A stretch of 40,264 bases of DNA from Candidatus Bathyarchaeota archaeon (GTDB taxonomy: Archaea > Thermoproteota > Bathyarchaeia > TCS64). Location: positions 1 through 40,264 of the forward strand of contig PBSW01000021.1 of the NCBI GenBank assembly GCA_002726865.1, read 5' to 3'. Position 1 is the first letter of the stretch, and the number at the start of each line of letters is the position of its first letter. Below the pieces are notes generated by a model. It made no database searches. It worked only from the letters and a program-made list of their open reading frames with translations, and was not told the DNA's origin. Below are positions 1 to 8,739 of the stretch, piece after piece. The position numbers and the translations under genes were made by a program.

Positions 1-917
1 ATGAATAGATCCCAAGTAAACATTACGTCATCAGCATCAAAAGCCTCTCCGTCTTGCCATTTTACGTTCTCTCGCAAGTTGAACGTGTAGGTTTTTCCGT
101 CCTCTGAAATGTCCCAACTTTCGGCCAGTATACCTTCAAACGTTCCCACAGGTAGGCCAAAGGCCACCAATGGTTCTTGGATGAGGTAAGCATTGTTCAC
201 ACCTACTGTTGTAATGGAATACATAGCGCTGAGACCGGGAGGGTTTTGGTCTCCAATAAAGACCATCTCCCCACCTTTTTTGTCAGTATAATGGAAATCC
301 CAGGACCTTAGGTTGGCTGAAGTGCTTCCAAGCTGCACATAATCTCCTAATTCCAATGTACTGGCTTGACCTACAATTCGATTATCTCTGAATATGTATA
401 TTATTGGCAGTTCATCATTTACGATTTCTTCTACTCGTCTGTAGATTTCGATACTTTTGTCTCTATCTAGTGTTTTTAAGCCTTCTTCTAATAGATCATC
501 AACCTCTCCATGAGCAAACATCATCATGTTGTAATTTGGAAATTTACCTATACCGATTCTTGAGTGAGAATGGTAATTTCCGTAACTATCGGGAATCATA
601 GTTCCCCACCCAGTTAGCGCAATATCAAGACCGCCTTCATCATATGTAGCTCCGGGATAGGACTCTCCGTATAAGTATCGGTTCAACATTGTGGAGAACT
701 CAAGAGTAACAATATTTACCTTGATCCCGATTTCCTCCCAGCCTCTTTTCATGATTTCAGCAGCATCAATATTAGCTGGATCCAACATCATAGTTATTTC
801 AAAGAAATAGTTTTCTTCTTTTGCTAATCCAGGAAAAACTACTACTGTAGATGTCATTAATAGCGCTACTAATACAGGTAATAAGATGTCAATTTTACGA
901 ATTTTCTTCATTTTCAT
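1..917 (-). CDS. oligopeptide ABC transporter substrate-binding protein, permuted domain order (partial, cut by window edge)
   Basis: The frame is open on the minus strand from ATG at 917 (second ATG at 911) to position 1, with no stop. Residues 1-32 are a signal peptide: basic KMKKIRK followed by a hydrophobic stretch ending near GLA. Residues of about 40-205 resemble the lobe that normally ends SBP_bac_5 (DppA/OppA) proteins: AAEIMKRGWEEIGIKVNIV, a GWGTMIPD segment, DDLLEEGLKTLDRDKSIEIY and ELPIIYIF. Only after this come the features that normally begin the family: GGEMVFIGDQNPPG, then LAESWDISEDGKTYTFNLR and VKWQDGEAF. The order is therefore permuted, or the protein is a tandem of lobes whose remainder lies outside. 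It should sit outside the membrane and deliver peptides to the DppBCDF permease at 7.7-11.6 kb. A TATA-like TTTATAT (minus, about 949-943) lies about 26 bp upstream of the start, which would give an almost leaderless mRNA. Confidence 0.85.
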   Translation of the reverse strand, partial: MKMKKIRKIDILLPVLVALLMTSTVVVFPGLAKEENYFFEITMMLDPANIDAAEIMKRGWEEIGIKVNIVTLEFSTMLNRYLYGESYPGATYDEGGLDIALTGWGTMIPDSYGNYHSHSRIGIGKFPNYNMMMFAHGEVDDLLEEGLKTLDRDKSIEIYRRVEEIVNDELPIIYIFRDNRIVGQASTLELGDYVQLGSTSANLRSWDFHYTDKKGGEMVFIGDQNPPGLSAMYSITTVGVNNAYLIQEPLVAFGLPVGTFEGILAESWDISEDGKTYTFNLRENVKWQDGEAFDADDVMFTWDLF

Positions 918-1077
918 TAAAGGACAAATAAGTTTTACTCGATATAAAACATTATCCGTTTTTAATATATCATCAAATATTTAGAGTTGAGAGTTTTAAG
1001 GCTTCGATAAAATATTTTCAACTACCTATTTTCTATAACATGAAGATTTATGTTTGTGGAACATAGGTTGATTAATC
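918..1077. promoter_or_regulatory. divergent intergenic promoter region
   Basis: This 160-bp AT-rich gap separates the minus-strand binding protein from the plus-strand amidohydrolase. On the minus strand GTTTTATATC (950-941) is a reasonable archaeal TATA box for the binding protein. On the plus strand candidates are less clear (TTCTATAAC near 1031-1039 and ATTTATG near 1045-1051), and no convincing Shine-Dalgarno sequence precedes the ATG at 1078. A shared promoter region would allow co-regulation of import and hydrolysis, which is inference. Confidence 0.45.
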
Positions 1078-2079
1078 ATGATATTACCTGAAGGAAGATC
1101 ATTTGAAAAATCAAAGGAACTGCTCAAAGGAGCAATAGATATACACCTTCATGCAGGTCCTCATATTTTCAGCAGTCCTCGGAGAGTGGACCCATTCCAA
1201 GCAGCCATTGAAGCAAGGGACGCGGGTATGCAAGCAATAGTCTATATGGATGTATTTGAAATGAGCAACGGAACTGCTTGGTTAGTAAATAGACAAATAC
1301 CTGATTTTCAGACGTATGGTGGCTTGATATTAAATACTGTCTATGGTGGAATGAATCCAAGAGCAGTGAAAACGGCACTTTACTATGGTGATGGTGCTAA
1401 ATACGTAAGTTTTGGAGCACATAGTACATACTTCCAGGCCGCGAGAGAAGGCAGAGTTGTCGATGGTGAATATGTACCTCTAAGTAAATTATACCCAGAA
1501 TTTAAAAAAGAACTTGACATGTGCATTGAGATCCCATTAGAAAAAAAACCTGGGGAGAACCTTGATGAAATATTAAGGTTGATTGCTGCGAATCCTAACG
1601 TTTACATGATAACCGGTCATACCTCGGTTGATGAATCGATTAGACTGGTAGACCTCGCTGAAGAATATGGAATTGAAAAGGTCATAGTATCCAGCGCTGT
1701 CGTTAAAGAGGCCACAATGGATGAACTTCAATATATAACGGAAAAAAATGCATTCATCGAATATACTCTTGCCGCCTACACACATACAACAACCATACCT
1801 AAAACACATTATTACGTTGAAAGAGAGTATGCATCTATTGATGAAGGGATGAGCGGAGAGGTATCTGGGGGAGTTAAACATGTTGCTGAGCAGATAGAAG
1901 AATTAGGAGCACAGCATTGTATACTTTCAACCGATTTTGGTGTTTATACCCTACCAACGCCATTAGAGGGATTAAGAGAGTTTATTGCATGTTTGATGGA
2001 TTTTGGAATCACAAATGACGATCTCACTAAGATGGTTAAAACGAATCCTGAAAAACTCCTAGGCCTTATTAATTGTTAA
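1078..2079 (+). CDS. DUF6282-type amidohydrolase-superfamily protein
   Basis: A 333-residue protein that I recognise as similar to the DUF6282 family of TIM-barrel metal-dependent hydrolases. GAIDIHLHAGPH (residues 19-30) is the first-strand HxH metal motif; next come AIEARDAGMQAIVYMDVFE and the glycine-rich LNTVYGGMNPRAVKTAL that is typical of the family. A second-shell MITGHTSVDES (about 179-189) supplies another His, and LSTDFGVYTLPTP near residue 290 gives the Asp expected at the end of the barrel. The substrate is unknown. Beside peptide import and TldD/TldE it could act on an amide, lactam or cyclic peptide product, but that is inference. It is the first plus-strand gene of the peptide block, and a nine-T run directly follows its stop codon. 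Confidence 0.8.
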   Translation: MILPEGRSFEKSKELLKGAIDIHLHAGPHIFSSPRRVDPFQAAIEARDAGMQAIVYMDVFEMSNGTAWLVNRQIPDFQTYGGLILNTVYGGMNPRAVKTALYYGDGAKYVSFGAHSTYFQAAREGRVVDGEYVPLSKLYPEFKKELDMCIEIPLEKKPGENLDEILRLIAANPNVYMITGHTSVDESIRLVDLAEEYGIEKVIVSSAVVKEATMDELQYITEKNAFIEYTLAAYTHTTTIPKTHYYVEREYASIDEGMSGEVSGGVKHVAEQIEELGAQHCILSTDFGVYTLPTPLEGLREFIACLMDFGITNDDLTKMVKTNPEKLLGLINC

Positions 2080-2088
2080 TTTTTTTTT
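2080..2088 (+). terminator. poly-T terminator candidate
   Basis: Nine consecutive T directly follow the TAA of the DUF6282 gene, with another T-rich stretch from about 2095. Archaeal RNA polymerase commonly terminates at U-runs without a hairpin, so this probably ends the first transcript before the next gene at 2211. Confidence 0.5.
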
Positions 2089-2210
2089 AGAATTTATTTT
2101 TTATGAATGGTGCAAAGAGAATATAACTGTTTGGCCTCTTCTATAATGGATGAAAGTTAAATTAACGAAGACTGCCAGATGGAAAGAATTATCTTTAAAA
2201 TAGAAATTAA

Positions 2211-4055
2211 ATGTTAATGATGAAGGCTATACTTGTTTTTAATGGAAGAAAAAACTGGCTAAAGACCTACAGAGCCATCAACAATTTACTTAGTTATGGG
2301 GTTAATATTCTCTGGAGTCAAGAATCAGTAGCACAAGAGGGATTAGAGATTAATCAGGGAGACTTTTTAATCCCCCTAGAAAACATATTAGAAGATTGGA
2401 ATAATAGAGGCTCAATACAATCATACACAAAACTTACAGAAAAAAGCATAATAAAGTTTTTACATATTGAAAATGTGAGCTATGAAAAAATAGAGATTTC
2501 GAAATCCATCAATGTATTCAAATTAAAACCTGCTAACGTTGCATTATATCAAGATTCGGGCGGTTTTAATCACGCTTTAGGAATCTCAACATCTGGTTTT
2601 GATGTTAATTGGATTTCAGGCATGGATGTGGCTGTTGGAGCCTTAGATAGTTATGACATTTTTATGTCGGGGGGTGGGGGAGGTGCCAAAAAAGCAAACA
2701 TAAACAGAGAAAATTTGCTTCTTGCCAGTATGGGGGTGGAAGGCGCAAAAAATATTACAAAATTTGTTAGAGAAGGAGGAGCCTACTTTGGATGTTGTGG
2801 GGGTTCATATATTGCTTCAGTTGTCAGAGATAGATTCATGAAATGGTGGCATCCAGCAAAAAAATACATGACATTGTTAAACGTCGAAGACTGGCATATC
2901 AATGAAAACTCGGATAGTGGATTTAAGTCACCGGGTATGGGAACCTATGTTGCTAAGAACGCAGCACCCAATAATCCAATTATGTTTGGGATGCCAAAAT
3001 TCTTTGAGTGCGTCCATTGGAATGGACCTATATGGAATCTTATAGAGAGTGCAGTAGAAAATGCCTCATCACCAGAATCTTTAGTAGAATTTGAAAATGT
3101 TTCACCAGAGAAATTTACACCATCGGAATATTTTAAAACCAATGAAATAGCAGATGACTTAAAAATAAAGAAAACAGGCATTCATAAAGCTTGTAAGAGA
3201 AAAAAAACCGCTATAGCCCAGGGATATTTTGGAACAGGTTTAGTGATTCTGTCAGGTAGTCATCCGGAAATGAAGACAGATTTTGGTTCAAAACTCTCTA
3301 AAGATAACATATGGGAATCAGCCAAAATACTAAGCAATGCAACTTTTTTGGCCTCGACCAATAATAGGAAAAAAAAGAATAAAATTAAGATAAAAAATAA
3401 CATTATCATTCCATTAAGATCCCAATGTACAGAACATATCAATAAGTTGAAGAGGATAAAGGAAATTACCGTTATTTTAAAGAGAAATGATGTAAAAGCA
3501 GATATTAACTTCTTAAATAAAGAGTTTTACACACTATCTTATGGATTATCCCCTGAAAAAATGTACAATAAGATATTGGAAGATCTACCAAATCTATGTG
3601 AAATAATTTTATCTGAGTTTGAAAAACTTGACGATTTAGTAATAAAATCAATGAAAATATTAAATAAAATAAAAAATATGCTTGCAGTTACGACAAATAA
3701 TAATGAAATAAATTCACTGGATATACTGCAGGAAAGAGGGATGTTTTCAGTATTCGGATGCTTCAATATGCTAGCTAAGCAAAAAGACCCCCTATGGAAT
3801 CAAAAAGGGGATCAGGTTTTCCAGGGTATATATGATTTAATTGATATTTCACTTGATAAAGCAGAAAAAGCGCTAAAAAGACAGAAATATCTATCAAAAG
3901 AAAATAATATAACATCTGAATTAGTCGATAATCCTTTTACGAATATTGATTCTGCGAGGATACGACTTGACAATGCATTAAAACTTCTTTGGATCAACCA
4001 AGCGGCCCTAGAAAAATTCATCAAAATATGGAAGCTTTATGACTGTAATTCCTAA
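2211..4055 (+). CDS. class-I glutamine amidotransferase-like (BPL_N-like) protein with long helical C-terminus
   Basis: A 614-residue cytoplasmic protein. Residues 1-60 (YRAINNLLSYGVNILWSQES, then a GDFLIPL segment) resemble a small domain seen next to such amidotransferase folds. From about 105 a class-I GATase/BPL_N-like domain begins with VALYQDSGG; YDIFMSGGGGG follows at 148-158, and the nucleophile elbow GCCGGS at 194-199 makes Cys196 the likely nucleophile. EDWHINENSD and HWNGPIW follow, and a short RKKTAIAQGYFGTGLVILSGSHPE region contains the His/Glu pair (SGSHPE) expected of the catalytic triad. Residues of about 370-614 are Lys/Asn-rich and helical with no family I recognise. It may be an amidase or peptidase-like enzyme and probably belongs with TldD/TldE, which starts 40 bp downstream. 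Start choice among ATG at 2211, 2217 or 2220 is uncertain. Confidence 0.7.
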   Translation: MLMMKAILVFNGRKNWLKTYRAINNLLSYGVNILWSQESVAQEGLEINQGDFLIPLENILEDWNNRGSIQSYTKLTEKSIIKFLHIENVSYEKIEISKSINVFKLKPANVALYQDSGGFNHALGISTSGFDVNWISGMDVAVGALDSYDIFMSGGGGGAKKANINRENLLLASMGVEGAKNITKFVREGGAYFGCCGGSYIASVVRDRFMKWWHPAKKYMTLLNVEDWHINENSDSGFKSPGMGTYVAKNAAPNNPIMFGMPKFFECVHWNGPIWNLIESAVENASSPESLVEFENVSPEKFTPSEYFKTNEIADDLKIKKTGIHKACKRKKTAIAQGYFGTGLVILSGSHPEMKTDFGSKLSKDNIWESAKILSNATFLASTNNRKKKNKIKIKNNIIIPLRSQCTEHINKLKRIKEITVILKRNDVKADINFLNKEFYTLSYGLSPEKMYNKILEDLPNLCEIILSEFEKLDDLVIKSMKILNKIKNMLAVTTNNNEINSLDILQERGMFSVFGCFNMLAKQKDPLWNQKGDQVFQGIYDLIDISLDKAEKALKRQKYLSKENNITSELVDNPFTNIDSARIRLDNALKLLWINQAALEKFIKIWKLYDCNS

Positions 4056-4064
4056 TATCTTTTA

Positions 4065-4076
4065 TTCGCGCGCATC
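4065..4076 (+). other. CGCGCGCA motif after stop codon (copy 1)
   Basis: TCGCGCGCAT (4066-4075) lies 12 nt after the TAA of the amidotransferase-like gene and 21 nt before tldD, in otherwise AT-rich DNA. An identical 10-mer occurs 13 nt after the tldE stop. Function unknown: a transcript-end element or a regulator site are both possible. Confidence 0.4.
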
Positions 4077-4095
4077 TATTTCTTAGAGGACTTAT

Positions 4096-5553
4096 ATGAA
4101 AATCGATGAAGACCTTATAAACTTGGGAATTAAAGAAGCAGAAAAACTTGGGGCAGAATATGCTTCAGTAAAAATTAGCGATTTTAAAAGCATAACTTAT
4201 GAGGTAAATAATGATGTCAAAAGCTACTATATCAATAGAGTGCCTGGTTGTCATGTAAGAGTAATTGTTAATGGAGCATGGGGATTCAGTGGATCAACGG
4301 AAGTAAATGATAATGAAATAAAAAAATTGACTAATATAGCTATTAAACTTGGTAAAATGAACGCGGAGTTTAGACAAAATCGTGTTAAATTAGCAGAAAA
4401 CAAATCTATAAAGGGACATTACTGTACTCCTGTTAAAAAAGATGCCTTCGAAATTGATCCTACAGAGTATTATGATATTCTCCAATCAAGTGTACATGAA
4501 GCAATGGATCAAAGCAAACTGTTGAAAAAGAGTAGAGCCAGTATAATCTCTCAAAGAGAATTAAGGTTTCATGGGACATCAGAAGGAGCTTTCATAAAAC
4601 AAGAACTTGATCGAACTTCTTGCGGAGTGACGGCTACAGCGATCAGGAATGGTATGGTCCAGAGCTCAGGATTAGGTCAAAACTTTGCTACCAAGGGATT
4701 CGAATGGGTAGAGACAAATAAATTATCGGAAATGGGTAGAGAAGAGGGGCGAACCGCGGCAGCTCTGGTTGTAGCTGAACGATGTCCACAAGAAAAGACC
4801 TCATTAATTATTGAAGATAGCATGCTTTCATTACAAATTCATGAAACATTAGGGCATTGTACGGAACTTGATAGAATACTTCAAACTGAAGTGGATTTTG
4901 TTGGACCTATTGGAAAAAGCTTCTTTTCACCTGATGAAATTGGAAAGATGTGGTTTGGTTCAGAACTTGTTAATATTGTAGCCGACGCAACAATGGAAGG
5001 AGGGCATGGAACCTTTGGATTCGATGATGAGGGGGTACCTGCAAAGAAAACTTACTTAATAAAGAATGGAATATTGGCGGGTTTACAGAGTTCAAGAGAA
5101 ACCGCTGCTGAAGCAGGATTTGAGGAGAGCAGTGGACAATATCTAGGGACTTATGGATATGACAAACCGGTTGTTAGAATGACTAATTTAAACCTATTAC
5201 CAGGTGAGTGGAAAAAGGACGAGCTTGTAGAAGATACAAGAAACGGAATTTTAATGAGTGGATATAGGACTGAGATCTTTGACCAGAGGCGGACAACCTT
5301 TGGTTTTGGAGCCCAGAAATCTTGGAAAATTGAAAAAGGGGAACTTACTACGATGTATAGGGATCCAACATATTATGGGGTTACACTACCATTCTGGAGA
5401 TCCTGTGATGGTATCAGCAAAGACAACTGGGGCCTAGGATATGGTGGAGGATGTGGAAAATGCCGACCAGGGCAAAGCGGAAGAGTAGGGCACTTTTGTA
5501 GCACAGCAAGATTTAACGATGTTTTCGTTGGTGGAGGTGGCATATATGAATGA
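4096..5553 (+). CDS. tldD: TldD metalloprotease subunit
   Basis: A 485-residue TldD-family protein, the catalytic half of the TldD/TldE heterodimeric protease that in bacteria trims unfolded or modified peptides (microcin B17 precursor, CcdA antitoxin). The zinc-binding HExxxH is present as HETLGH (residues 249-254), preceded by the conserved SLIIEDSMLSLQI strand. Further family blocks are LVNIVADATMEGGHGTFGFDDEGVPAKKT, the SGQYLGTYGYDKPVVRMTN segment in its expected place, and a C-terminal Cys-rich GGCGKCRPGQSG with HFCSTARF, where the third metal ligand is expected. Length is normal for the family. It is translationally coupled to tldE: its TGA (5551-5553) overlaps the tldE start. It probably completes hydrolysis of peptides imported by the neighbouring transporter. 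Confidence 0.93.
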   Translation: MKIDEDLINLGIKEAEKLGAEYASVKISDFKSITYEVNNDVKSYYINRVPGCHVRVIVNGAWGFSGSTEVNDNEIKKLTNIAIKLGKMNAEFRQNRVKLAENKSIKGHYCTPVKKDAFEIDPTEYYDILQSSVHEAMDQSKLLKKSRASIISQRELRFHGTSEGAFIKQELDRTSCGVTATAIRNGMVQSSGLGQNFATKGFEWVETNKLSEMGREEGRTAAALVVAERCPQEKTSLIIEDSMLSLQIHETLGHCTELDRILQTEVDFVGPIGKSFFSPDEIGKMWFGSELVNIVADATMEGGHGTFGFDDEGVPAKKTYLIKNGILAGLQSSRETAAEAGFEESSGQYLGTYGYDKPVVRMTNLNLLPGEWKKDELVEDTRNGILMSGYRTEIFDQRRTTFGFGAQKSWKIEKGELTTMYRDPTYYGVTLPFWRSCDGISKDNWGLGYGGGCGKCRPGQSGRVGHFCSTARFNDVFVGGGGIYE

Positions 5554-6946
5554 AATACTCGGTATTGCCGATAATATAATGAATGCTGCGCTTAATAATA
5601 ATGTTGAGCAAGTAGAGATTGTAATAAATAATGCGCATATTGGAGTTGCCAGGTTCAAAGATAGGGCAATACACCAAAATATCGAGGGGTTCAGACCTAT
5701 TGGACCACCTCATAACAACTTTTCAGTTAAATTGAGAGTAATTAAAGATAAAAAACTTGGAATGGCCACAGCTTCGACTATAAATAAATCAAGTTTAATT
5801 AAAGATGCATTAAAAAGCGCTAAATATGGAAGAACATTTGAAACATTTATCTCTCCTAAAAGAGCCCCTAGTCTTTCCAATTTATATCATAGAGATACTG
5901 CAAATCTTGAACCAGAAGTGAGAATAGAAGCAGTAAATAGAATAGTTGATTATTCAAAGGATCTAAGTGAAAACATCGAGTCTGTTGGTGGCGTACTATC
6001 TAACATGTCATCAAAAACAGTTTTAATCAACTCGCTAGGTCTTGAGGCTAAACATGAATTCACGGGTTCTCAAGTTATAGTAACTGCAGTAGCAGAAAAA
6101 ACGGGAAACCAAGGTTCAGGTTATCAAAGACAGGATAGTAGAAACTTTTACGATTTAGATTTAGAGAACGTAGCTGAGGAAGCGGCTACATCGGCTATTT
6201 CTACAATAGGATATAGAAAACAAACTATACCAACCGGAAAAAGAACCGTGATATTTGAGTCTGAAGCTGCTGCTGAATTCCTTGGTACCCTAATTCAACA
6301 GGCGTTCTCAATAGAAAGAGATCCTCGAACAACATCAAAAGTTCCATTAGGTGAACTTGTTCTAGATGATATGTTGACGGTTCATGATAATGGTCGAAAT
6401 CTGCGAACATTGCAAGCTGCCGCAATAGATGGAGAAGGGACTCCTAAAATGGACCTATGTTTGATTAATAACGGTGTACCCGAAAATCGATGTTATTCTA
6501 GGGACTCTGCAAAATCCAATGGGACATTTTCAACAGGTCACGCAACATCACCTTGGACTGGATATTTCTGGACGGGTACAGGTAATGGATCAACTTATAC
6601 ACCAACCAATCAGATAATTGAACCAGGCAACAGTTCGTTAGATGAATTGATATCAGATACAAAAGAGGGCATCCTAGTTCGTCGTCTAAGATGTCCAGCA
6701 GCAAAAGGGCAAACAATAATGCCCGACATAATTAGAGCGGATACACAAGAATGCTGGAGAGTTAAAAACGGAGAAGTAGCAGGACCTGCGAACTATATTC
6801 GGTTTACGGACTCTCTGGTGGATACATTAAAAGATATAGAAATCGGAGACTCAACAACGGTGAAAAGTATTGGGTCCTTTGTTATTCCAGCTTTGAAAAT
6901 ACATTCATTATACATTAGCCAACCATCGATAATTATGGTCCAATAG
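5546..6946 (+). CDS. tldE: TldE/PmbA subunit of the TldD/TldE protease
   Basis: TldE/PmbA homologue of about 466 residues, partner of TldD; it contributes to the barrel-shaped heterodimer and lacks HExxH. Family features include the N-terminal VEQVEIVINNAHIGVARFKDRAIHQN block, LINSLGLEAKHEFTGSQV, the KRTVIFESEAAAEFLGTL segment, and a C-terminal GNSSLDELISDTKEGILV followed by ECWRVKNGEVAGPANYIRFTDS. I chose ATG 5546 instead of the more upstream ATG 5519. It is preceded by GGAGGTG at 5533-5539 with 6-nt spacing and overlaps the tldD stop by 8 nt. The upstream ATG would give a 35-nt overlap and an unsupported extension. The two subunits should be made in equal amounts. Confidence 0.93.
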   Translation: MNEILGIADNIMNAALNNNVEQVEIVINNAHIGVARFKDRAIHQNIEGFRPIGPPHNNFSVKLRVIKDKKLGMATASTINKSSLIKDALKSAKYGRTFETFISPKRAPSLSNLYHRDTANLEPEVRIEAVNRIVDYSKDLSENIESVGGVLSNMSSKTVLINSLGLEAKHEFTGSQVIVTAVAEKTGNQGSGYQRQDSRNFYDLDLENVAEEAATSAISTIGYRKQTIPTGKRTVIFESEAAAEFLGTLIQQAFSIERDPRTTSKVPLGELVLDDMLTVHDNGRNLRTLQAAAIDGEGTPKMDLCLINNGVPENRCYSRDSAKSNGTFSTGHATSPWTGYFWTGTGNGSTYTPTNQIIEPGNSSLDELISDTKEGILVRRLRCPAAKGQTIMPDIIRADTQECWRVKNGEVAGPANYIRFTDSLVDTLKDIEIGDSTTVKSIGSFVIPALKIHSLYISQPSIIMVQ

Positions 6947-6958
6947 GAAAACCAACTA

Positions 6959-6980
6959 TCGCGCGCATTTTTTTTATTTA
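6959..6980 (+). terminator. CGCGCGCA motif (copy 2) plus T-run at end of tldD-tldE unit
   Basis: TCGCGCGCAT at 6959-6968 begins 13 nt after the tldE stop and runs into eight T (6968-6975). The 10-mer is identical to the copy at 4066-4075. The GC core followed by a U-run would suit transcription termination. Confidence 0.45.
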
Positions 6981-7197
6981 TTATGATACCAGATAACTGT
7001 ATTCTCTCCTAGGGGAAGGGAATTGGTTTTAAACTACAGAAGGAATAATCGCAGAACCCCTCATGAACCCTAATAACACTCGAGATCTCCATCTAATATC
7101 TCCTCAACAATCCTTCATCAGTATACAGTCATCATCTATACACTCGACGCCAAGATATCGGAGTAAACAAAGTTGAGGTCAAGACACATAATAGGCG

Positions 7198-7609
7198 TTA
7201 CGTTAGCAGGTCGATCATGGTGACAACAAGTATAACACCCAGGAATCCAATGAAACTTGAAATTGATGTGATCTTTGGCAAGGTTCTAGGTCGGACTCCA
7301 AATATGTCTATTAGTTTTATTGCACTTGTATCTTTACACGCACCGCCAATGTTGGCATTCCTCTTAAGGGTCCTCGATGGTCGTCGCGGAACTTAGTTAG
7401 GTGTCCAAAGACTGCCCAGTCTAGGAGGGGCTCTAAATTAGAGAGATGTTCGTCTACGTCGTTTTTTCCTTTTTATATTCTTTCCGTTGAGGCTCTATAT
7501 CATTAAGCTAAACATAACAATGAACGCTAAAATACCACCGACTTTGATTGCATTTTCGGAAAAGATAAAAGCTGAATAATTCGAGGAGGGCGATAGAGTT
7601 TCCGCGCAT
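7198..7609 (-). pseudogene. decayed membrane-protein gene
   Basis: Within the 800-bp gap between tldE and dppB, minus-strand translation gives coding-like fragments interrupted by stops and frame changes. A start at 7609 reads MRGNSIALLELFSFYLF. A frame change then gives SENAIKVGGILAFIVMF with a hydrophobic helix and a stop. Near the end AIKLIDIFGVRPRTLPKI is followed by a helix FIGFLGVILVVTMIDLLT and TAA at 7198-7200. At least two transmembrane helices are implied. I cannot identify the family. The rest of the gap (6981-7197 and 7610-7745) shows no gene. An AT-rich stretch before dppB may hold its promoter. Confidence 0.45.
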
Positions 7610-7760
7610 TAAGGTTAACAGGGGGATGGCTACAAAAGAGTAAACCGGAGGTTATCCCAATCCTTCACTTTTTTAAAATAAATTTCGGTATTTCCTCGGT
7701 TTACAACTATACCAAAGTTTTATTAGCAAACATATTTGTGATTACTTGTTTGATAAAATT

Positions 7761-8720
7761 ATGACCCAGCTTTACCAGTACATGATACGAAGATTCTTGA
7801 CGCTTTTCCCTGTTTTAATAGCCGTAACATTACTGGTATTTACTTTAATCCATCTCGCTCCGGGTGATCCTTTTGCATATATTTTTTCTCCTCAACAAGG
7901 GGAAGAATTCCAAACAGAATTAAAAGAGATGTATATTAAGAAATGGGGATTAGACAAACCAATTTGGCAGCAATACATAATGTGGTTATCAAATGCATTT
8001 AGAGGAGATTTAGGTTATTCCTATATGACTGGAAGACCAGTAACTGAACTCGTATTTGGTAGGATCCCCAGAACACTTGAACTCGCATTTTCCTCTTTAA
8101 TATTGGCACTAATGATGGCAATCCCTTTGGGAGTATTATCTGCAGTAAGACATGGATCGGTGTTTGATCGTTTTGTGACTTCATTTTCGGTAATGGCAAA
8201 TTCTATGCCTTCTTTTTGGGTTGGGATAATTATGATTACAATTTTTGCAGTAGAATTACGTCTACTTCCAACTTCAGGAGCAGGTCTGGGTATGGGTTTA
8301 CTGGCTCATTTAAAATCTTTAGTCCTACCCATGACAGTTTTGGGACTGAGTCGATTGGGAATGCTTACCAGGATGGTTAGAAATAGTGTTTTAGAGATTT
8401 TAAACGAGGATTACATTGTCACAGCACGTGCTAAAGGCTTAAAGGAATATCTAGTAATTTACAAACACGCTTTAAGAAATGCACTTTTACCAGTGGTAAC
8501 ATTGATTGGATTGTCTTTAGCGTTTATTTTGAGCGGTTCTGTTCTTATAGAAACCGTTTTTTCATGGCCGGGTATGGGAAAGTTCTTTGTGTTACAAGCG
8601 AATAGAAGAGATTATACAACATTAATGGGTGTAAATCTAATTGTTTCCTTAACGATACTTGCGGCTATGTTAGTTACTGACATTACATATGCACTTCTTG
8701 ATCCAAGAATAAGATATTAG
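7761..8720 (+). CDS. dppB: oligopeptide/dipeptide ABC transporter permease DppB
   Basis: BPD_transp_1 family permease of about 319 residues. The start YMIRRFLTLFPVLIAVTLLVFTLIHLAPGDPF is typical of the DppB/OppB/GsiC group: a first transmembrane helix followed by the PGDP signature. DLGYSYMTGRPVTELV follows, then five further helices. The cytoplasmic EAA loop contacting the ATPases reads DYIVTARAKGLKEYLVIYKH (about 226-245). The C-terminus ends with LLDPRIRY, as usual. TTG at 7746 is another possible start; ATG 7761 and ATG 7782 are in frame and the family usually begins near the latter. It is first in the operon dppB-dppC-dppD-dppF, 19 bp before dppC. It forms the membrane channel with DppC, fed by the binding protein at the left edge. 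Confidence 0.92.
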   Translation: MTQLYQYMIRRFLTLFPVLIAVTLLVFTLIHLAPGDPFAYIFSPQQGEEFQTELKEMYIKKWGLDKPIWQQYIMWLSNAFRGDLGYSYMTGRPVTELVFGRIPRTLELAFSSLILALMMAIPLGVLSAVRHGSVFDRFVTSFSVMANSMPSFWVGIIMITIFAVELRLLPTSGAGLGMGLLAHLKSLVLPMTVLGLSRLGMLTRMVRNSVLEILNEDYIVTARAKGLKEYLVIYKHALRNALLPVVTLIGLSLAFILSGSVLIETVFSWPGMGKFFVLQANRRDYTTLMGVNLIVSLTILAAMLVTDITYALLDPRIRY

Positions 8721-8739
8721 TGTAAAAGAGGAAAAACCA

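Noticed and set aside
404..601. 65-codon plus-strand ORF rich in Leu/Phe/Cys
   Set aside because: It is antisense to the clear peptide-binding protein gene.
7603..7608. Another CGCGCA motif copy
   Set aside because: It falls at the start codon of the decayed membrane-protein gene and not after a stop, so it was left out of the motif set.
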